DNA of 64,000 bases from Pseudomonadota bacterium (GTDB lineage Bacteria > Pseudomonadota > Alphaproteobacteria > Rhizobiales > Beijerinckiaceae). The number at the start of each line of letters is the position of its first letter. Positions within the stretch are counted from its first letter, which is position 1. Below, in pieces: positions 43,939-53,480 of the stretch. The stretch spans positions 41,714-105,713 of the forward strand of contig JAIUNQ010000001.1 of assembly GCA_020161475.1 (NCBI GenBank), read 5' to 3'. Made by a program: the position numbers and the translations under genes. A model generated the notes under the pieces. The model was not told the origin of the DNA, did no database searches, and was given only the letters and a program-made list of their open reading frames with translations.

Positions 43939-45174
43939 ATGGGCCTGACGCTCTCCATCGCCTTCACGCATATCCGCTGGCGTTTGCGCCAGACCATGGT
44001 GGGTGTTGTCGGCGTGGCCACCGGTGTCGGCTTTGCCATCATGATGGCCTCCCTCATGGAAGGCTCGCAGAAGGATTTTGTCGCCCAACTGGTCGATGGC
44101 TTGCCCCATATCACCGTGAGTGACGAGCGCCGCGCCCCGCCCGTTCAGCCCGCGACGAGCGTTTACACCGACGCGTATATCCACAATCTCGTCACCAAGG
44201 ATCGCCGCCCCGGCATCAAAAACCCGCTCTCGGTCATGCATATGGTCGAAGAGAACCTGAGCGGCGCTATTGCGCCCTCCGTGCGGGCCAATGTGCTCGT
44301 GCGTCAGGCCGGGCGCGATGTCGGCGCCATCATGCTGGGGGTGGACCCGCTGCGCGAGGCGCGCGTCTCCAACATCGCCACCAAGATGGTGGAGGGCGAG
44401 CTGTCCAACCTCAATCGCGCCTCCAACGCCATTGTTATCGGCGGGCGCATGGCCCTGCGCCTTGGTCTGCGCGTCGGCAACACCCTACCGATTTCCGCCT
44501 CCAACGGGCGCTCGATCGCCGCCACCGTGGTCGGTATCTATCGCACCGGCGTCGCGCAGATCGATGACACGACCATCTATTCGCTGACCCGCACGGCGCA
44601 GATTCTGGCGGGGCAGAGCGCGCTCATCAACGAGTTCCACCTCAAACTCGCCGATGCCATGACAGCGCGCGAGGTCGCCCAGCGCATCGAGGCCGATACG
44701 GGCTACAAATCGGTGAGCTGGCAGGAGGCACACGAGGATCTGCTCAACGCGTTCCAGATCCGCAACTTCATCATGTACGCGGTGGTGGGCGCCATTTTGC
44801 TGGTGGCCTCTTTCGGCACCTACAACATCATTTCCACCATTACGCATGAGAAAACCCGCGACATCGCGATCATGAAGTCGCTGGGCCTCAAGCGGAACCT
44901 CGTGCGGCGCATCTTCGTCATCGAGGCGCTGATCATCGGTCTCATCGGCATGGTCGCCGGTTTCCTGCTGGGCTACGCGATGACGCGCGCGCTGGCGCTG
45001 GTGGAGTTCAGATCCCCCTTCGGCGACGCAACCTCCCTGCCGGTGGTGTATGATGTGAAGCATTACGCGCTGGCGGGCGGCATCGCGCTGCTCGCCTCTT
45101 TCATTGCGGCATGGCTTCCGGCCAGCAAGGCCTCCGGCGTCAACCCGGTCGAGATCATCCGGGGCGCATCATGA
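43939..45174 (+). CDS. ABC exporter permease (MacB/FtsX type)
   Basis: 411 aa. One N-terminal helix, a large periplasmic domain and three C-terminal helices (MYAVVGAILLVASFGTYNII and following) form the FtsX-like topology. EKTRDIAIMKSLGLKRN is the family's coupling motif. The gene follows the adaptor by 10 bp. A 44-bp palindromic element starts 2 bp after its stop. Confidence 0.9.
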   Translation: MGLTLSIAFTHIRWRLRQTMVGVVGVATGVGFAIMMASLMEGSQKDFVAQLVDGLPHITVSDERRAPPVQPATSVYTDAYIHNLVTKDRRPGIKNPLSVMHMVEENLSGAIAPSVRANVLVRQAGRDVGAIMLGVDPLREARVSNIATKMVEGELSNLNRASNAIVIGGRMALRLGLRVGNTLPISASNGRSIAATVVGIYRTGVAQIDDTTIYSLTRTAQILAGQSALINEFHLKLADAMTAREVAQRIEADTGYKSVSWQEAHEDLLNAFQIRNFIMYAVVGAILLVASFGTYNIISTITHEKTRDIAIMKSLGLKRNLVRRIFVIEALIIGLIGMVAGFLLGYAMTRALALVEFRSPFGDATSLPVVYDVKHYALAGGIALLASFIAAWLPASKASGVNPVEIIRGAS

Positions 45175-45176
45175 TA

Positions 45177-45220
45177 GCCTTTGCAAGCATCGTTGGCACC
45201 GGTTTGCGTGAAGCAAAGGC
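45177..45220. repeat. 44-bp palindromic element, copy 2
   Basis: The arms GCCTTTGC and GCAAAGGC enclose a core with CACCGGTTTGCGTGAA. It is the same length as the element at 29404-29447. Positions 3/42 and 7/38 differ in both partners while pairing is kept. It lies between the exporter permease and ATPase genes. Confidence 0.75.
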
Positions 45221-45238
45221 TTTTGAGGAGAAATCCTC

Positions 45239-45946
45239 GTGACCAAGATCGAAGCCCATCCCCTGATCGAAGCGCGCGGCATCACGCGCACGCTCCCCGG
45301 CGAAATCGAGGCCGTGCTGGTGCATGACATTGATCTGGCGATTCAGCCCGGCGAGTTTGTGGCCATCACCGGCCCGTCCGGCTCGGGCAAATCCTCGCTG
45401 ATGTATCTGCTGGGGCTGCTCGATACGCCCACGCGCGGCGATATCGTGATCGATGGCCACTCCACCGCGACGCTTGATGAGGATCGCAAGGCGCAGCTTC
45501 GGCTGGAGACGCTGGGGTTCGTCTTCCAGTTCCACTTTCTGCTGGCCGAGTTTTCCGCGCTCGACAACGTGATGCTGCCGATGCGTGCGCTCGGTAAGCT
45601 ATCCGAAGAGGCCATGCGCGCCCGCGCCATGTCCCTTCTCACGCGCCTTGGCCTGGCCGAGCATAGCCACAAGCGGCCGGATCAGATGTCCGGCGGTCAG
45701 CGCCAGCGTGTCGCCATTGCCCGCGCCCTCGCCAATGACCCCAAGGTGATTCTCGCGGATGAACCCACCGGCAACCTCGATACGCACTCCACCGAGCAGG
45801 TGTTCGACATCATCCGGGAACTGGTGGGCGAGGGCGGGCGTTCGGTTGTCATCGTGACCCATGATCCGAATCTGGCCCGCCGCGCGTCTCGCCGCCTGCA
45901 TGTGGTTGACGGTGCTCTGGCACCCGTGCCCGATGCAAATAGCTAG
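45239..45946 (+). CDS. ABC exporter ATP-binding protein (LolD/MacB-like)
   Basis: 235 aa. Walker [10 protein letters not shown], signature SGGQRQRVAIARAL, Walker B VILADEPTGNLD and the switch VTHDPN are all present. GTG 45239 is the start; GAGGAG lies 12 bp upstream. It powers the exporter with the two genes upstream. Confidence 0.92.
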   Translation: MTKIEAHPLIEARGITRTLPGEIEAVLVHDIDLAIQPGEFVAITGPSGSGKSSLMYLLGLLDTPTRGDIVIDGHSTATLDEDRKAQLRLETLGFVFQFHFLLAEFSALDNVMLPMRALGKLSEEAMRARAMSLLTRLGLAEHSHKRPDQMSGGQRQRVAIARALANDPKVILADEPTGNLDTHSTEQVFDIIRELVGEGGRSVVIVTHDPNLARRASRRLHVVDGALAPVPDANS

Positions 45947-46093
45947 GACAATTTGCAGAAAAAACAGGTAAACCTGCCAAAAAGTCGAACAAAACAAATA
46001 AAATCGCCGTAAGTTACCAAAAATTCAACCATTGATAGAGAGATAGTGGCCCGGACATTTGCGCTGCGCAGCTCAACGGGGGGTCTGCCGACG

Positions 46094-48070
46094 ATGACTG
46101 GGATCAAGCTCTCGATGAGCGGGAAAATGCGTCTGGCGACGTTTTTCCTGATATTGGCTTTGGGTATTCTCGCCAAGCTTTTTGTGGAGCAATCGCGCAA
46201 GGATATCGAGTTCGCGCTCAAGGAGCGCGACGGCGTGAGCTACCTTGCTGTCCTGTGGCCCATCCTGCGCGATGCCAATACGCTTGAAACGCTCGATCTG
46301 GACAAGGCGCGCGCGGCGCTGGCCGGTGTGGCGACTCGCTTCGATGACGCCTTCGGCAGCGGCACCGAGAGCGGCGCGCTCGCCGGTGCGCTTCAGTCCA
46401 AGGATACGCCGGGCATCCGCCGCACGGCGCGCGCCCTGATCGCCAAGGTCGGCGATGCCTCCAATCTCATTCTCGATCCGGATCTCGACAGCTACTACAC
46501 GATGGATCTGGCGGTGGTGAAAACCCCGGACGTGTCGGATGCCGCGCGAACCCTTCTGGACCGGATCAGGAGCATCAATGGCCGGCCCAATGTCGGCTTC
46601 CGGGAAAAAGCGCAGGTGATGATCGATCTTGGGCAGCTTGAAAGCGCGCGCGCTGCGTTGATGGCCTCGCTCAAGACTGCCATTGCCTCCAGCGCGGATG
46701 GCAGTCTCGGTGCCGCCTACAAGAGCGTTCGGGAGCCGTTGGATCTCGCGCTTGGCAATTTCATTGCCCAGGCCCAGCAGGATGCCGCCAGCCTGACGTT
46801 GCAGCAGGACGCCATCGACAACGTCGAGATTTCCGCCCTGCACACCAAGCTTCAGAACGCAAACAATCACTTTCAGGATGTGAGCCTGCGGGAGCTGGAC
46901 CGGTTGCTGGCCGCGCGCATCGCCGGCTTTCAGTCTCGCCTGTGGAGCAATCTTGCCGCGGCCGGTGGCGTCACGCTTTTGGCGCTGGCGCTGCTCACCT
47001 TTGCCGGGGTCTCCAATGCGCGCGGTATCCGCAGGTTGATCGGCCGCATGGATGCGCTGGTGGATGGCGATCTCGACAGCGCGGTGCCCTTTATCGGGGA
47101 TCGGCATGAACTCGGCCAGATCGCCAAGGCGGTGGAGGTGTTCCGGCAACAGCTGCGTCAGATCGAGGAAGTGCACGCCCACCAGAGCCAGAGCCGCAGC
47201 GCGAAGGAGGCCGAACAGGCACGCCGCGCCACGCTCGAGGCGTTGGCGGTGACGCTGGACTCCAAGCTGATGGGCATTGCCGGTCGCGTGCGGGACATGG
47301 CCTCGTCCATCGCGGTGGAATCGCGCGATCTGAACGAGGGCGCTCTTCATAACGCGGAAGGCGTGGCGATTGTCGCGGATGCGGCCTCGCGCACGGTATC
47401 GAGCACGCGGGCAGCGGCCTCCGGCGCGCAGGATCTCGTCCAGCGGTCCCAAGCGCTGCACCAACGCATCACCGAGGTCGCGAGCGTGGGCCAGCAAGCC
47501 ATGACCAGCGTCGGCAATGCCGATGGCCGCATGCGCCATCTCACCGAAACCGCCGGTAAGATCAACGAAATCGTGGCCATGATTTCGACTATCGCCTCCC
47601 AGACCAATCTCCTTGCGCTCAATGCGGCCATTGAGGCGGCGCGGGCAGGGGAGGCGGGCAAGGGTTTTGCTGTCGTGGCGGCAGAGGTCAAAGCCTTGGC
47701 CAACCAGACGGCCCGAGCCACCGATGATATCGCCCATCAGGTGCTGGAAATTCAGGGCGCGACGGCCAATGTCGCGGATGACATGAACGCCGTCCGCACT
47801 ATCATCGAGGGGCTGGATCAGTTGTCCAGCAACGCGGCTGCGCTGGTGGAGGAGCAGACATCCGGGATTGATGCGATTTCGGGCGCGACCGGCGATCTGG
47901 CCGACGAGATGCGGCGTCTAGATGTTGTCGCGCGGGAGCTGGAGAGCTTTGCTGCCTCGACCCGCGCCTTGGCCGAGCGCACGAATACCGCCTCAACGCA
48001 GATGGGTCGCGAGGCGGATATGCTGGCAAGCGAGGTCAGCGCCATCGTCGCCAGCTTGCGTGCGGTCTGA
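46094..48070 (+). CDS. Methyl-accepting chemotaxis protein with all-helical periplasmic sensor
   Basis: 658 aa. TM1 ([16 protein letters not shown]) is followed by a helical periplasmic domain of about 270 residues containing [15 protein letters not shown], then TM2 ([18 protein letters not shown]), a HAMP segment and the MCP domain with tip [23 protein letters not shown] 46094 has a GGGGGG stretch upstream; GTG 46046 is an alternative. It is convergent with the globin chemoreceptor. Confidence 0.88.
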   Translation: MTGIKLSMSGKMRLATFFLILALGILAKLFVEQSRKDIEFALKERDGVSYLAVLWPILRDANTLETLDLDKARAALAGVATRFDDAFGSGTESGALAGALQSKDTPGIRRTARALIAKVGDASNLILDPDLDSYYTMDLAVVKTPDVSDAARTLLDRIRSINGRPNVGFREKAQVMIDLGQLESARAALMASLKTAIASSADGSLGAAYKSVREPLDLALGNFIAQAQQDAASLTLQQDAIDNVEISALHTKLQNANNHFQDVSLRELDRLLAARIAGFQSRLWSNLAAAGGVTLLALALLTFAGVSNARGIRRLIGRMDALVDGDLDSAVPFIGDRHELGQIAKAVEVFRQQLRQIEEVHAHQSQSRSAKEAEQARRATLEALAVTLDSKLMGIAGRVRDMASSIAVESRDLNEGALHNAEGVAIVADAASRTVSSTRAAASGAQDLVQRSQALHQRITEVASVGQQAMTSVGNADGRMRHLTETAGKINEIVAMISTIASQTNLLALNAAIEAARAGEAGKGFAVVAAEVKALANQTARATDDIAHQVLEIQGATANVADDMNAVRTIIEGLDQLSSNAAALVEEQTSGIDAISGATGDLADEMRRLDVVARELESFAASTRALAERTNTASTQMGREADMLASEVSAIVASLRAV

Positions 48071-48078
48071 AAAAAAAA

Positions 48079-48097
48079 GGGCGGGCCAAGCCCGCCC
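48079..48097. terminator. Bidirectional terminator between the convergent chemoreceptors
   Basis: GGGCGGGC and GCCCGCCC form an 8-bp stem with loop CAA. An A-run lies upstream and GCTTTC downstream, so the hairpin has a U-run in the minus-strand transcript and suits both directions. Confidence 0.8.
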
Positions 48098-48101
48098 GCT
48101 T

Positions 48102-49436
48102 TCAGGCGACCCGCGCTTTGATGCGCTGGAAGAAGCTGTCGAGATCGCTCGCCAGGCCTTGCGCCGCCGAGGTCACGCCATCTGCCGCTCCGAGCGCTTG
48201 CGCCGCACAGCTGCGCGCCTCGCTGATGGTGTGGCTGGCCGCCTCCATGCTGGCGCTCATGCTGGCGCTGGTCCGGGCCGTTTCCATCACGGATCGCGCG
48301 ATTTCTCCGGTGGCCTGATTCTGCTGCTGGATCGAATCCGAAATGGCGCGGATCTCGCGCTGGATCTCCCCGATCCGATCGGTCATCTGCTGGATCGACG
48401 CGACTGTTGCGTCCGTCGTGCCCTGCACGCCCACGATCTGGTCGGAAATCTCGGTGGTCGCGCGGGAGGTCTGCCCGGCAAGCTCTTTCACTTCGCTGGC
48501 CACCACGGCAAAGCCCTTGCCCGCTTCACCCGCGCGGGCCGCCTCGATGGTGGCATTCAGGGCCAGAAGGTTGGTCTGCTCGGCAATGGCGCGGATCAGC
48601 CCCACGACATCACCGATACTCTGGGTGGAGCCGACGAGCTTGTTGGCGGCTTCCCCGGCGGCGCTGGAATAGCCCGAGACATGGTCGATCAGCTGCGCCG
48701 AGCCGGAAACGCGCTGGTTGATGTCGCGGATGGAGGCGGACAGCTCCTCGGCGGCGCTGGCGACCGAGTTGACATAGCTTGAGGTCTGCGCGGCGGCATC
48801 GCGCGCCTGCGCCGTGCTCGCAATACCTGAGCTTGCCGCCTGTTCCAGCGTGGTCGCGCTGGCGCGGACCGACTGCGCCAGTGTATTGAACGACGACAAC
48901 CGCTTGGAAACGGCGGTCTCGAGATCATCGATCATCCCCATCAATGCGCTATTGAGCTGGCGCTGGTGATCAACCACATGCGTGGAATAGGTGGAGAGCG
49001 CGAGGTCGAGATCCAGCATCAGCGCCTTGTTGAGGCAGGCGATATCCTGATGGGCGCGCGCGGCGCGGGTGAGCAACCCGGCGCTCAGCACGCCCGAAAG
49101 CTCCGTGAGCATGAACTGGTAGGCGGCGATGTACCAGCTGGGCTCAAGCCCGATTCGGACATGAGCCATGCCGATGCGTTCAGACGACTCGAAATAAGTC
49201 TCGTCAAACCGGCCGGAGAAGAGATTCTGCCAATGCTGTATCTGCTTGCTGACCAGAACAGGCTGGCGCTGGCCGATCAGCGCGCCAAGGTGCGGCACGG
49301 TGCGCATATGATCGTAAAGCTGGGTGAGAATCTGGGGCAGGCGCGGGGAAATCCGGGCCCATATCTTGGGAAGGCGTGCCCGATCCTCGGTGGAAAGGCG
49401 CGCGAATGCGATTCTGGCAGCAGAAGTTGGAACCAC
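48102..49436 (-). CDS. Globin-coupled sensor chemoreceptor (HemAT-like, no membrane span)
   Basis: 444 aa soluble receptor. Residues about 1-160 form a protoglobin-like domain, with the likely proximal heme ligand H92 in [18 protein letters not shown]. The rest is an MCP domain with tip [20 protein letters not shown]. There is no hydrophobic span, so it senses oxygen or another gas in the cytoplasm. GTG 49436 is the start, with AGGAG upstream. Confidence 0.9.
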   Translation of the reverse strand: MVPTSAARIAFARLSTEDRARLPKIWARISPRLPQILTQLYDHMRTVPHLGALIGQRQPVLVSKQIQHWQNLFSGRFDETYFESSERIGMAHVRIGLEPSWYIAAYQFMLTELSGVLSAGLLTRAARAHQDIACLNKALMLDLDLALSTYSTHVVDHQRQLNSALMGMIDDLETAVSKRLSSFNTLAQSVRASATTLEQAASSGIASTAQARDAAAQTSSYVNSVASAAEELSASIRDINQRVSGSAQLIDHVSGYSSAAGEAANKLVGSTQSIGDVVGLIRAIAEQTNLLALNATIEAARAGEAGKGFAVVASEVKELAGQTSRATTEISDQIVGVQGTTDATVASIQQMTDRIGEIQREIRAISDSIQQQNQATGEIARSVMETARTSASMSASMEAASHTISEARSCAAQALGAADGVTSAAQGLASDLDSFFQRIKARVA

Positions 49437-49558
49437 GGCATTCTCCTAGTGGTGCATTGAGGAATTAAAACCTCAGGCTGCCACGACTCTGCAGGAGAGT
49501 GGTTGATGAATGCCTAACAGAATTGTAAGTCATTCAATATGCTGAAAAAATGAGCAGG

Positions 49559-50731
49559 CTAACGTTTTGTTGGCGTACTGGTCAAAAGTTGTGCGAGGCT
49601 CTGCTCAAACCAGCTGATCCGCTGTTCATGCAGGGCCAGCCGGGGCGGCGTATCATCGTGCCGGGCGGCCTTTTGCAGCGCAGCACAAGCGGCGTTGTCC
49701 TCAAGGTGAACTCGCCGCGCGAAAAAGCGGAACAGGCGATCGACGCTGATCCACGCCAGCTCCCGCAAGCTGCGGCGCAAGCCGCTGGTGGTGGGGGCAT
49801 GGGGGATGCGGAAGAAGCGCATGCGGGTGCGCGTCTTGTCATGCGCATCGGGCAGGATGTCCTGCACAATCATGTACCAATAGCCCTCACCCAGATAATT
49901 GAGCGCATGGGCAAAGGAGATGATCAGCTTGGGGAAAAGCTGGATAATCCGGTAGCGCTGCGGCAAAAAGGTCCCCGCCTCGCATTCCGCCACCATGGTC
50001 GGAAGGCTGGCGGCGTCGCCGTTGCGGAAAAAGGCGCTGTGGGCGCCAAAACGCTCGTACTGAACGCCCTCTGCCGGGATGTAGCCGGCCTTGCCGAAGG
50101 TGGTGGGGTGCACGGCGACGAGATGATAATCGTCGAGCGAGATCTCCATCACCGGTCGCCAATGCGAGGCCACCGTGCAATCCAGCCCGCCGGCAGGGCG
50201 GGACAACCAGCCCGAGATATGGGCCAGAATGGGGTAGGCGGGGCCAAGCCAGGCCTTGATGTCCGGCCCACCCTCGGGCGATGAAAAACGTCCGAACAGG
50301 AACCCGCCGACCTGCGCCACCTCCACTGCAGGCAGGCGCGCATCCATCTCGCGCGGGGTCTTGCCGAACATCTCCGGGCAATGCGGAATCCCGAGCGCGA
50401 CGCCCTCGTGGTTGTAGCGCCAGTGATGAAACCCGCAGAGCACGGGGCCATTGCCGCGCTCCCCCACGCGCAAGGGATAGTTGCGATGCGCGCAGCGGTT
50501 TTCGAACGCCGCAATGCCCTGCTCGAAGCGCTGTACGAAAATGTCGCGCCCGCCGAGCCTGGCCGTGAACCAATCGTTCTTGTCAGGAATCTGGTGCGCA
50601 AAGCCGAGGAAATTCCACACCGTCCCCAGCGCCTCCTGCTCCTGCGCGAAGGCCGCAGGGTCCACCTTGGCGGCGTTGAACCGCGCACGCATCTCGGGGG
50701 AGAGGTGATCGGGGAGGGGGCTTTGGCTCAT
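49559..50731 (-). CDS. Rieske-type aromatic ring-hydroxylating oxygenase, catalytic subunit
   Basis: 390 aa. The Rieske cluster ligands are C80, H82 (CAHRNYP), C99 and H102 (CGFHHWRYNHEG). The mononuclear iron site is in LDDYHLVAVHP (bridging Asp, H203 and H208). The substrate is unknown. No reductase or ferredoxin gene is adjacent. ATG 50731 is chosen because the frame upstream to 50836 lacks similarity. It lies 71 bp from glyoxalase I on the same strand. Confidence 0.9.
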   Translation of the reverse strand: MSQSPLPDHLSPEMRARFNAAKVDPAAFAQEQEALGTVWNFLGFAHQIPDKNDWFTARLGGRDIFVQRFEQGIAAFENRCAHRNYPLRVGERGNGPVLCGFHHWRYNHEGVALGIPHCPEMFGKTPREMDARLPAVEVAQVGGFLFGRFSSPEGGPDIKAWLGPAYPILAHISGWLSRPAGGLDCTVASHWRPVMEISLDDYHLVAVHPTTFGKAGYIPAEGVQYERFGAHSAFFRNGDAASLPTMVAECEAGTFLPQRYRIIQLFPKLIISFAHALNYLGEGYWYMIVQDILPDAHDKTRTRMRFFRIPHAPTTSGLRRSLRELAWISVDRLFRFFARRVHLEDNAACAALQKAARHDDTPPRLALHEQRISWFEQSLAQLLTSTPTKR

Positions 50732-50802
50732 CACGCTCGCTCGCTGTTGCGCCGCACAGTGCGACGCAAGCAGCGTTGAAGCAAGTAAAAGCGGTTCGCT
50801 TT

Positions 50803-51243
50803 TTACCACGTCCCCACGTTGGGCTTGCTCACCCAAGGCTCGGCGGGGGCAAGGGCGTCGCCCTTCTGAAGCAGTTCCACCGAAATACCGTCCGGGCTTT
50901 TCACGAAAGCCATGCGGCCATCACGTGGGGGGCGATGCACAGTGTAGCCCGCCGCCTCGATATGCGAGCAGGTCTCGTAGATATTGTCCACGCGGTAGGC
51001 GAGGTGGCCGAAGTTGCGCCCGCCGGTATATTCCTCGTCATCCCAGTTATAGGTCAGCTCCAGCTCCTTCGAGCGGGTGGCTTTCGCGTGCTCCACATCG
51101 CCCGGTGCGGCAAGGAAAATGAGCGTGAAGCGCCCGGCGGGATTTTCCGCGCGGCGGGTCTCGACCAGCCCCAGCGCACCACAGAAAAACTTCAGCGACG
51201 CCTCGACATTCCGCACGCGGACCATGGTGTGAAGGTATTCCAT
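50803..51243 (-). CDS. gloA: Lactoylglutathione lyase (glyoxalase I)
   Basis: 146 aa vicinal-oxygen-chelate enzyme. The metal ligands are H5, E62 (LELTYNWD), H80 (GHLAYRVD) and E123 (SVELLQ). It converts the methylglyoxal-glutathione adduct to lactoylglutathione. ATG 51243 follows GGAGGAAAAA. The 275-bp gap to the plus-strand CSD gene shows no gene. Confidence 0.92.
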   Translation of the reverse strand: MEYLHTMVRVRNVEASLKFFCGALGLVETRRAENPAGRFTLIFLAAPGDVEHAKATRSKELELTYNWDDEEYTGGRNFGHLAYRVDNIYETCSHIEAAGYTVHRPPRDGRMAFVKSPDGISVELLQKGDALAPAEPWVSKPNVGTW

Positions 51244-51518
51244 TTTTTCCTCCGTTGATGGGCCGCAGGGTAGGGCAGTTGCTCGCGGGATCAATGTTGC
51301 GATGCACGAATTCGGAACGGGCGCGAAATTTCCCCAAGTTGAATCCGGGGTGCGCGAATAGTGGTTGCGAATCCGCCCGCCTTGAATGCTATGGTTAACG
51401 CAAGAGAAAGATTCGTCGTGCGTGCCACAGTGCAGGGGCTGTGCGGCAGGGTCTCATCCGCCGGGTCGCGTGTTGTGCCCGGCAATTCTGTTCGAACCTC
51501 AGGGTGGGCCGCGTTTCA

Positions 51519-52127
51519 ATGAGTGATGAATTCGGATCCAAGAGCTTCGGCAATCGTTTTCTCGTCTCGGGCACGGTGCGCGAGTCCGAGCGTGCGGATG
51601 AAGCCCCGCTTGATCTCGTCGAGATCGCCGGGCGCATCAAATGGTTCGACGTGTCCAAGGGCTTCGGCTTCATCGTGCCGGACAGCGGCGCGCCGGATGT
51701 GTTGCTGCACGTTTCCTGCCTGCGCCGGGACGGCTACCAAACCGCGCCGGAGGGGGCCCGCATCGTTGTCGAGGCGATCGAGCGTCCACGCGGCTATCAG
51801 GCCTTCCGCGTCCTCTCGATGGACCTGTCCACGGCGACGCATCCCTCGCAGCTTCCGCCCGCGCGTACCCATGTCCAGGTGACCCCGCAGGGTGGCTTCG
51901 AGCGCGTTGTCGTCAAGTGGTTCAACCGCCTGCGCGGCTTCGGCTTCGTCACCCGCGGGGATGGCTCTGAAGATATTTTCGTGCATATGGAAACCCTCCG
52001 CCGCACCGGCATTGCCGAGCTTGTGCCGGGTGACACTGTCTTCGTGCGTTTCGGCAACGGTCCCAAGGGGTTGATGGCGGCCGAGGTGCGTCTGGCGGAA
52101 AACGGCAATCCGCCCAGCTCTCATTGA
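51519..52127 (+). CDS. Double cold-shock-domain protein
   Basis: 202 aa. Two CSDs: the first has IKWFDVSKGFGFI and DVLLHVS (about residues 38-65), the second has VKWFNRLRGFGFV and DIFVHME (about 129-155). The linker is proline-rich. Such proteins bind single-stranded nucleic acid and are typical of Alphaproteobacteria. ATG 51519 is selected because upstream codons in frame (from 51441) are not conserved. Confidence 0.92.
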   Translation: MSDEFGSKSFGNRFLVSGTVRESERADEAPLDLVEIAGRIKWFDVSKGFGFIVPDSGAPDVLLHVSCLRRDGYQTAPEGARIVVEAIERPRGYQAFRVLSMDLSTATHPSQLPPARTHVQVTPQGGFERVVVKWFNRLRGFGFVTRGDGSEDIFVHMETLRRTGIAELVPGDTVFVRFGNGPKGLMAAEVRLAENGNPPSSH

Positions 52128-52175
52128 GCGGGTTTTGACGGTCGGCTCTTGCCGGCATGACATCGGTATTTTCAG

Positions 52176-52203
52176 GGGCGAGGGCTTTAGCCACTCGCCC
52201 TTT
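52176..52203 (+). terminator. Terminator after the double CSD gene
   Basis: GGGCGAG and CTCGCCC pair with an 11-nt loop and a TTT tail, 49 bp after the CSD stop. Confidence 0.7.
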
Positions 52204-52259
52204 GGTGTATTGGCCCTGTGCACTACGCATACGGAGGCCACCAGAAGGTGGATAAGGGA

Positions 52260-52817
52260 ATGACGGAGAAAAACGAAGCACTCAAGGCGCCCGTCCTGAC
52301 GCGTAACCGCATCATCCTCGCCATCATCGTGCTGGTCATGGTCAGCGTGGCGACGATCTCCGTGGTGACCAACGTGGACACCATGTACGACCGCTGGGAA
52401 AAGGCAAACCGCAGTGGTGCGCCCGCCGGTCTGCAGGCGCGTCAGCTTGATTCGCTGGAGCTGGTCTCCGGCCAGCGGCGCCACCGTTTCATGGTCGAGG
52501 TGATGCGCACCGATGCCGACCGGGCGCGCGGCCTGATGTATCGCCGCTCGCTGCCGCCGGAAGAGGGGATGCTGTTCGACTTCGGCGACGAGCAGAACGT
52601 GACGATGTGGATGAAAAATACCTTCATCCCGCTCGACATGATTTTTGTGCGTGCTGACGGTCGAATCCATCGTATCGAGCATCGCACCGAGCCGGAAAGC
52701 GAGAAGCTGATCGCCTCGGGCGCTCCGGTGAAGGCTGTGCTGGAGCTGAACTCCGGCGTGGCGATCCGCCTCAACCTGAAGCCGGGCGATTATATCGTTC
52801 ACCCCATTTTCAAGTGA
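52260..52817 (+). CDS. DUF192 family membrane-anchored protein
   Basis: 185 aa. One N-terminal helix (IILAIIVLVMVSVATISVV) leads to a periplasmic DUF192 domain with RARGLMYRRSLPPEEGMLF, MWMKNTFIPLDMIFV and the C-terminal VLELNSGVA. The function is unknown. ATG 52260 has AAGG upstream; GTG 52218 is possible. It lies upstream of tRNA-Pro. Confidence 0.9.
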   Translation: MTEKNEALKAPVLTRNRIILAIIVLVMVSVATISVVTNVDTMYDRWEKANRSGAPAGLQARQLDSLELVSGQRRHRFMVEVMRTDADRARGLMYRRSLPPEEGMLFDFGDEQNVTMWMKNTFIPLDMIFVRADGRIHRIEHRTEPESEKLIASGAPVKAVLELNSGVAIRLNLKPGDYIVHPIFK

Positions 52818-52873
52818 TGTGGCGCGCGGCTTGCGGTCGCGCGCGTGGCATGTTAGCCGCTTACGGACGCCTC

Positions 52874-52889
52874 CACGGGCATGCCCGTG
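52874..52889. other. 16-bp perfect palindrome upstream of tRNA-Pro
   Basis: CACGGGCATGCCCGTG lies 13 bp before the tRNA. It may be the terminator-like end of the DUF192 transcript or a protein site. No T-run follows. Confidence 0.35.
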
Positions 52890-52902
52890 ATGCGGTGAAC
52901 GC

Positions 52903-52979
52903 CGGGGTATAGCGCAGTCTGGTAGCGCGGTAGTTTTGGGTACTACAGGTCGTTGGTTCGAATCCAGCTACCCCGACCA
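52903..52979 (+). tRNA. tRNA-Pro, anticodon TGG
   Basis: 77 nt with encoded CCA. Acceptor CGGGGTA/TACCCCG, anticodon stem GTAGT/ACTAC with loop TTTGGGT, and the T-loop GGTTCGAATCC fit a proline tRNA. Confidence 0.97.
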
Positions 52980-53031
52980 CTCAACCGCATGACAGGGCCT
53001 GCTTCGGGCCAGACTTGTGAAGGAACCGCTG

Positions 53032-53343
53032 ATGAGTGTTCGCATTTATCGTCCCGCCCGCAACGCCATGCAGTCCGGCCAGGCCAAGAGCCAGCGCTGG
53101 GCGCTCGAATTCACGCCCGAGGCGCAGCCCCGTTCGGTGGAGCCGCTGATGGGGTGGACCTCGAGCACCGATACGCTCAACCAGGTCAAGCTGTGGTTCG
53201 ACACCAAGGAGGAAGCCATTGCCTACGCCGTGCGCGAGGGGCTGGCCTACACCGTGATCGAGCCCCCGGCGGAAGGCGCGCGCCGCGCCATCGCTTACTC
53301 GGACAACTTCAAGTCCGACCGTATCGGCACCTGGACGCACTGA
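53032..53343 (+). CDS. NADH dehydrogenase 18 kDa (NDUFS4-like) accessory subunit
   Basis: 103 aa protein of the ETC_C1_NDUFS4 family (VRIYRPARNAMQSGQAKSQ, then PLMGWTSSTDTLNQVKL and SDNFKSDRIGTWTH). This complex I accessory protein is typical of Alphaproteobacteria and mitochondria. ATG 53032 has AAGGAAC upstream; GTG 53017 is possible. It lies between two tRNA genes. Confidence 0.93.
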   Translation: MSVRIYRPARNAMQSGQAKSQRWALEFTPEAQPRSVEPLMGWTSSTDTLNQVKLWFDTKEEAIAYAVREGLAYTVIEPPAEGARRAIAYSDNFKSDRIGTWTH

Positions 53344-53403
53344 GCGTCCGCGCCCCAATAGGATGCCATTCTTCCGGGCGCGCGAGCGCCCGGTTGTCGT
53401 TCC

Positions 53404-53480
53404 GGCCCCTTAGCTCAGCTGGATAGAGCGCGTGCCTTCTAAGCATGAGGTCGCAGGTTCGAACCCTGCAGGGGTCGCCA
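53404..53480 (+). tRNA. tRNA-Arg, anticodon TCT
   Basis: 77 nt with CCA. Acceptor GGCCCCT/AGGGGTC, anticodon stem CGTGC/GCATG with loop CTTCTAA, and T-arm GCAGGTTCGAACCCTGC give an AGA-reading arginine tRNA. Confidence 0.96.

Noticed and set aside
46073..47737. 554-codon minus-strand frame opposite the helical-sensor chemoreceptor
   Set aside because: No domain; it mirrors codon bias of the receptor gene.
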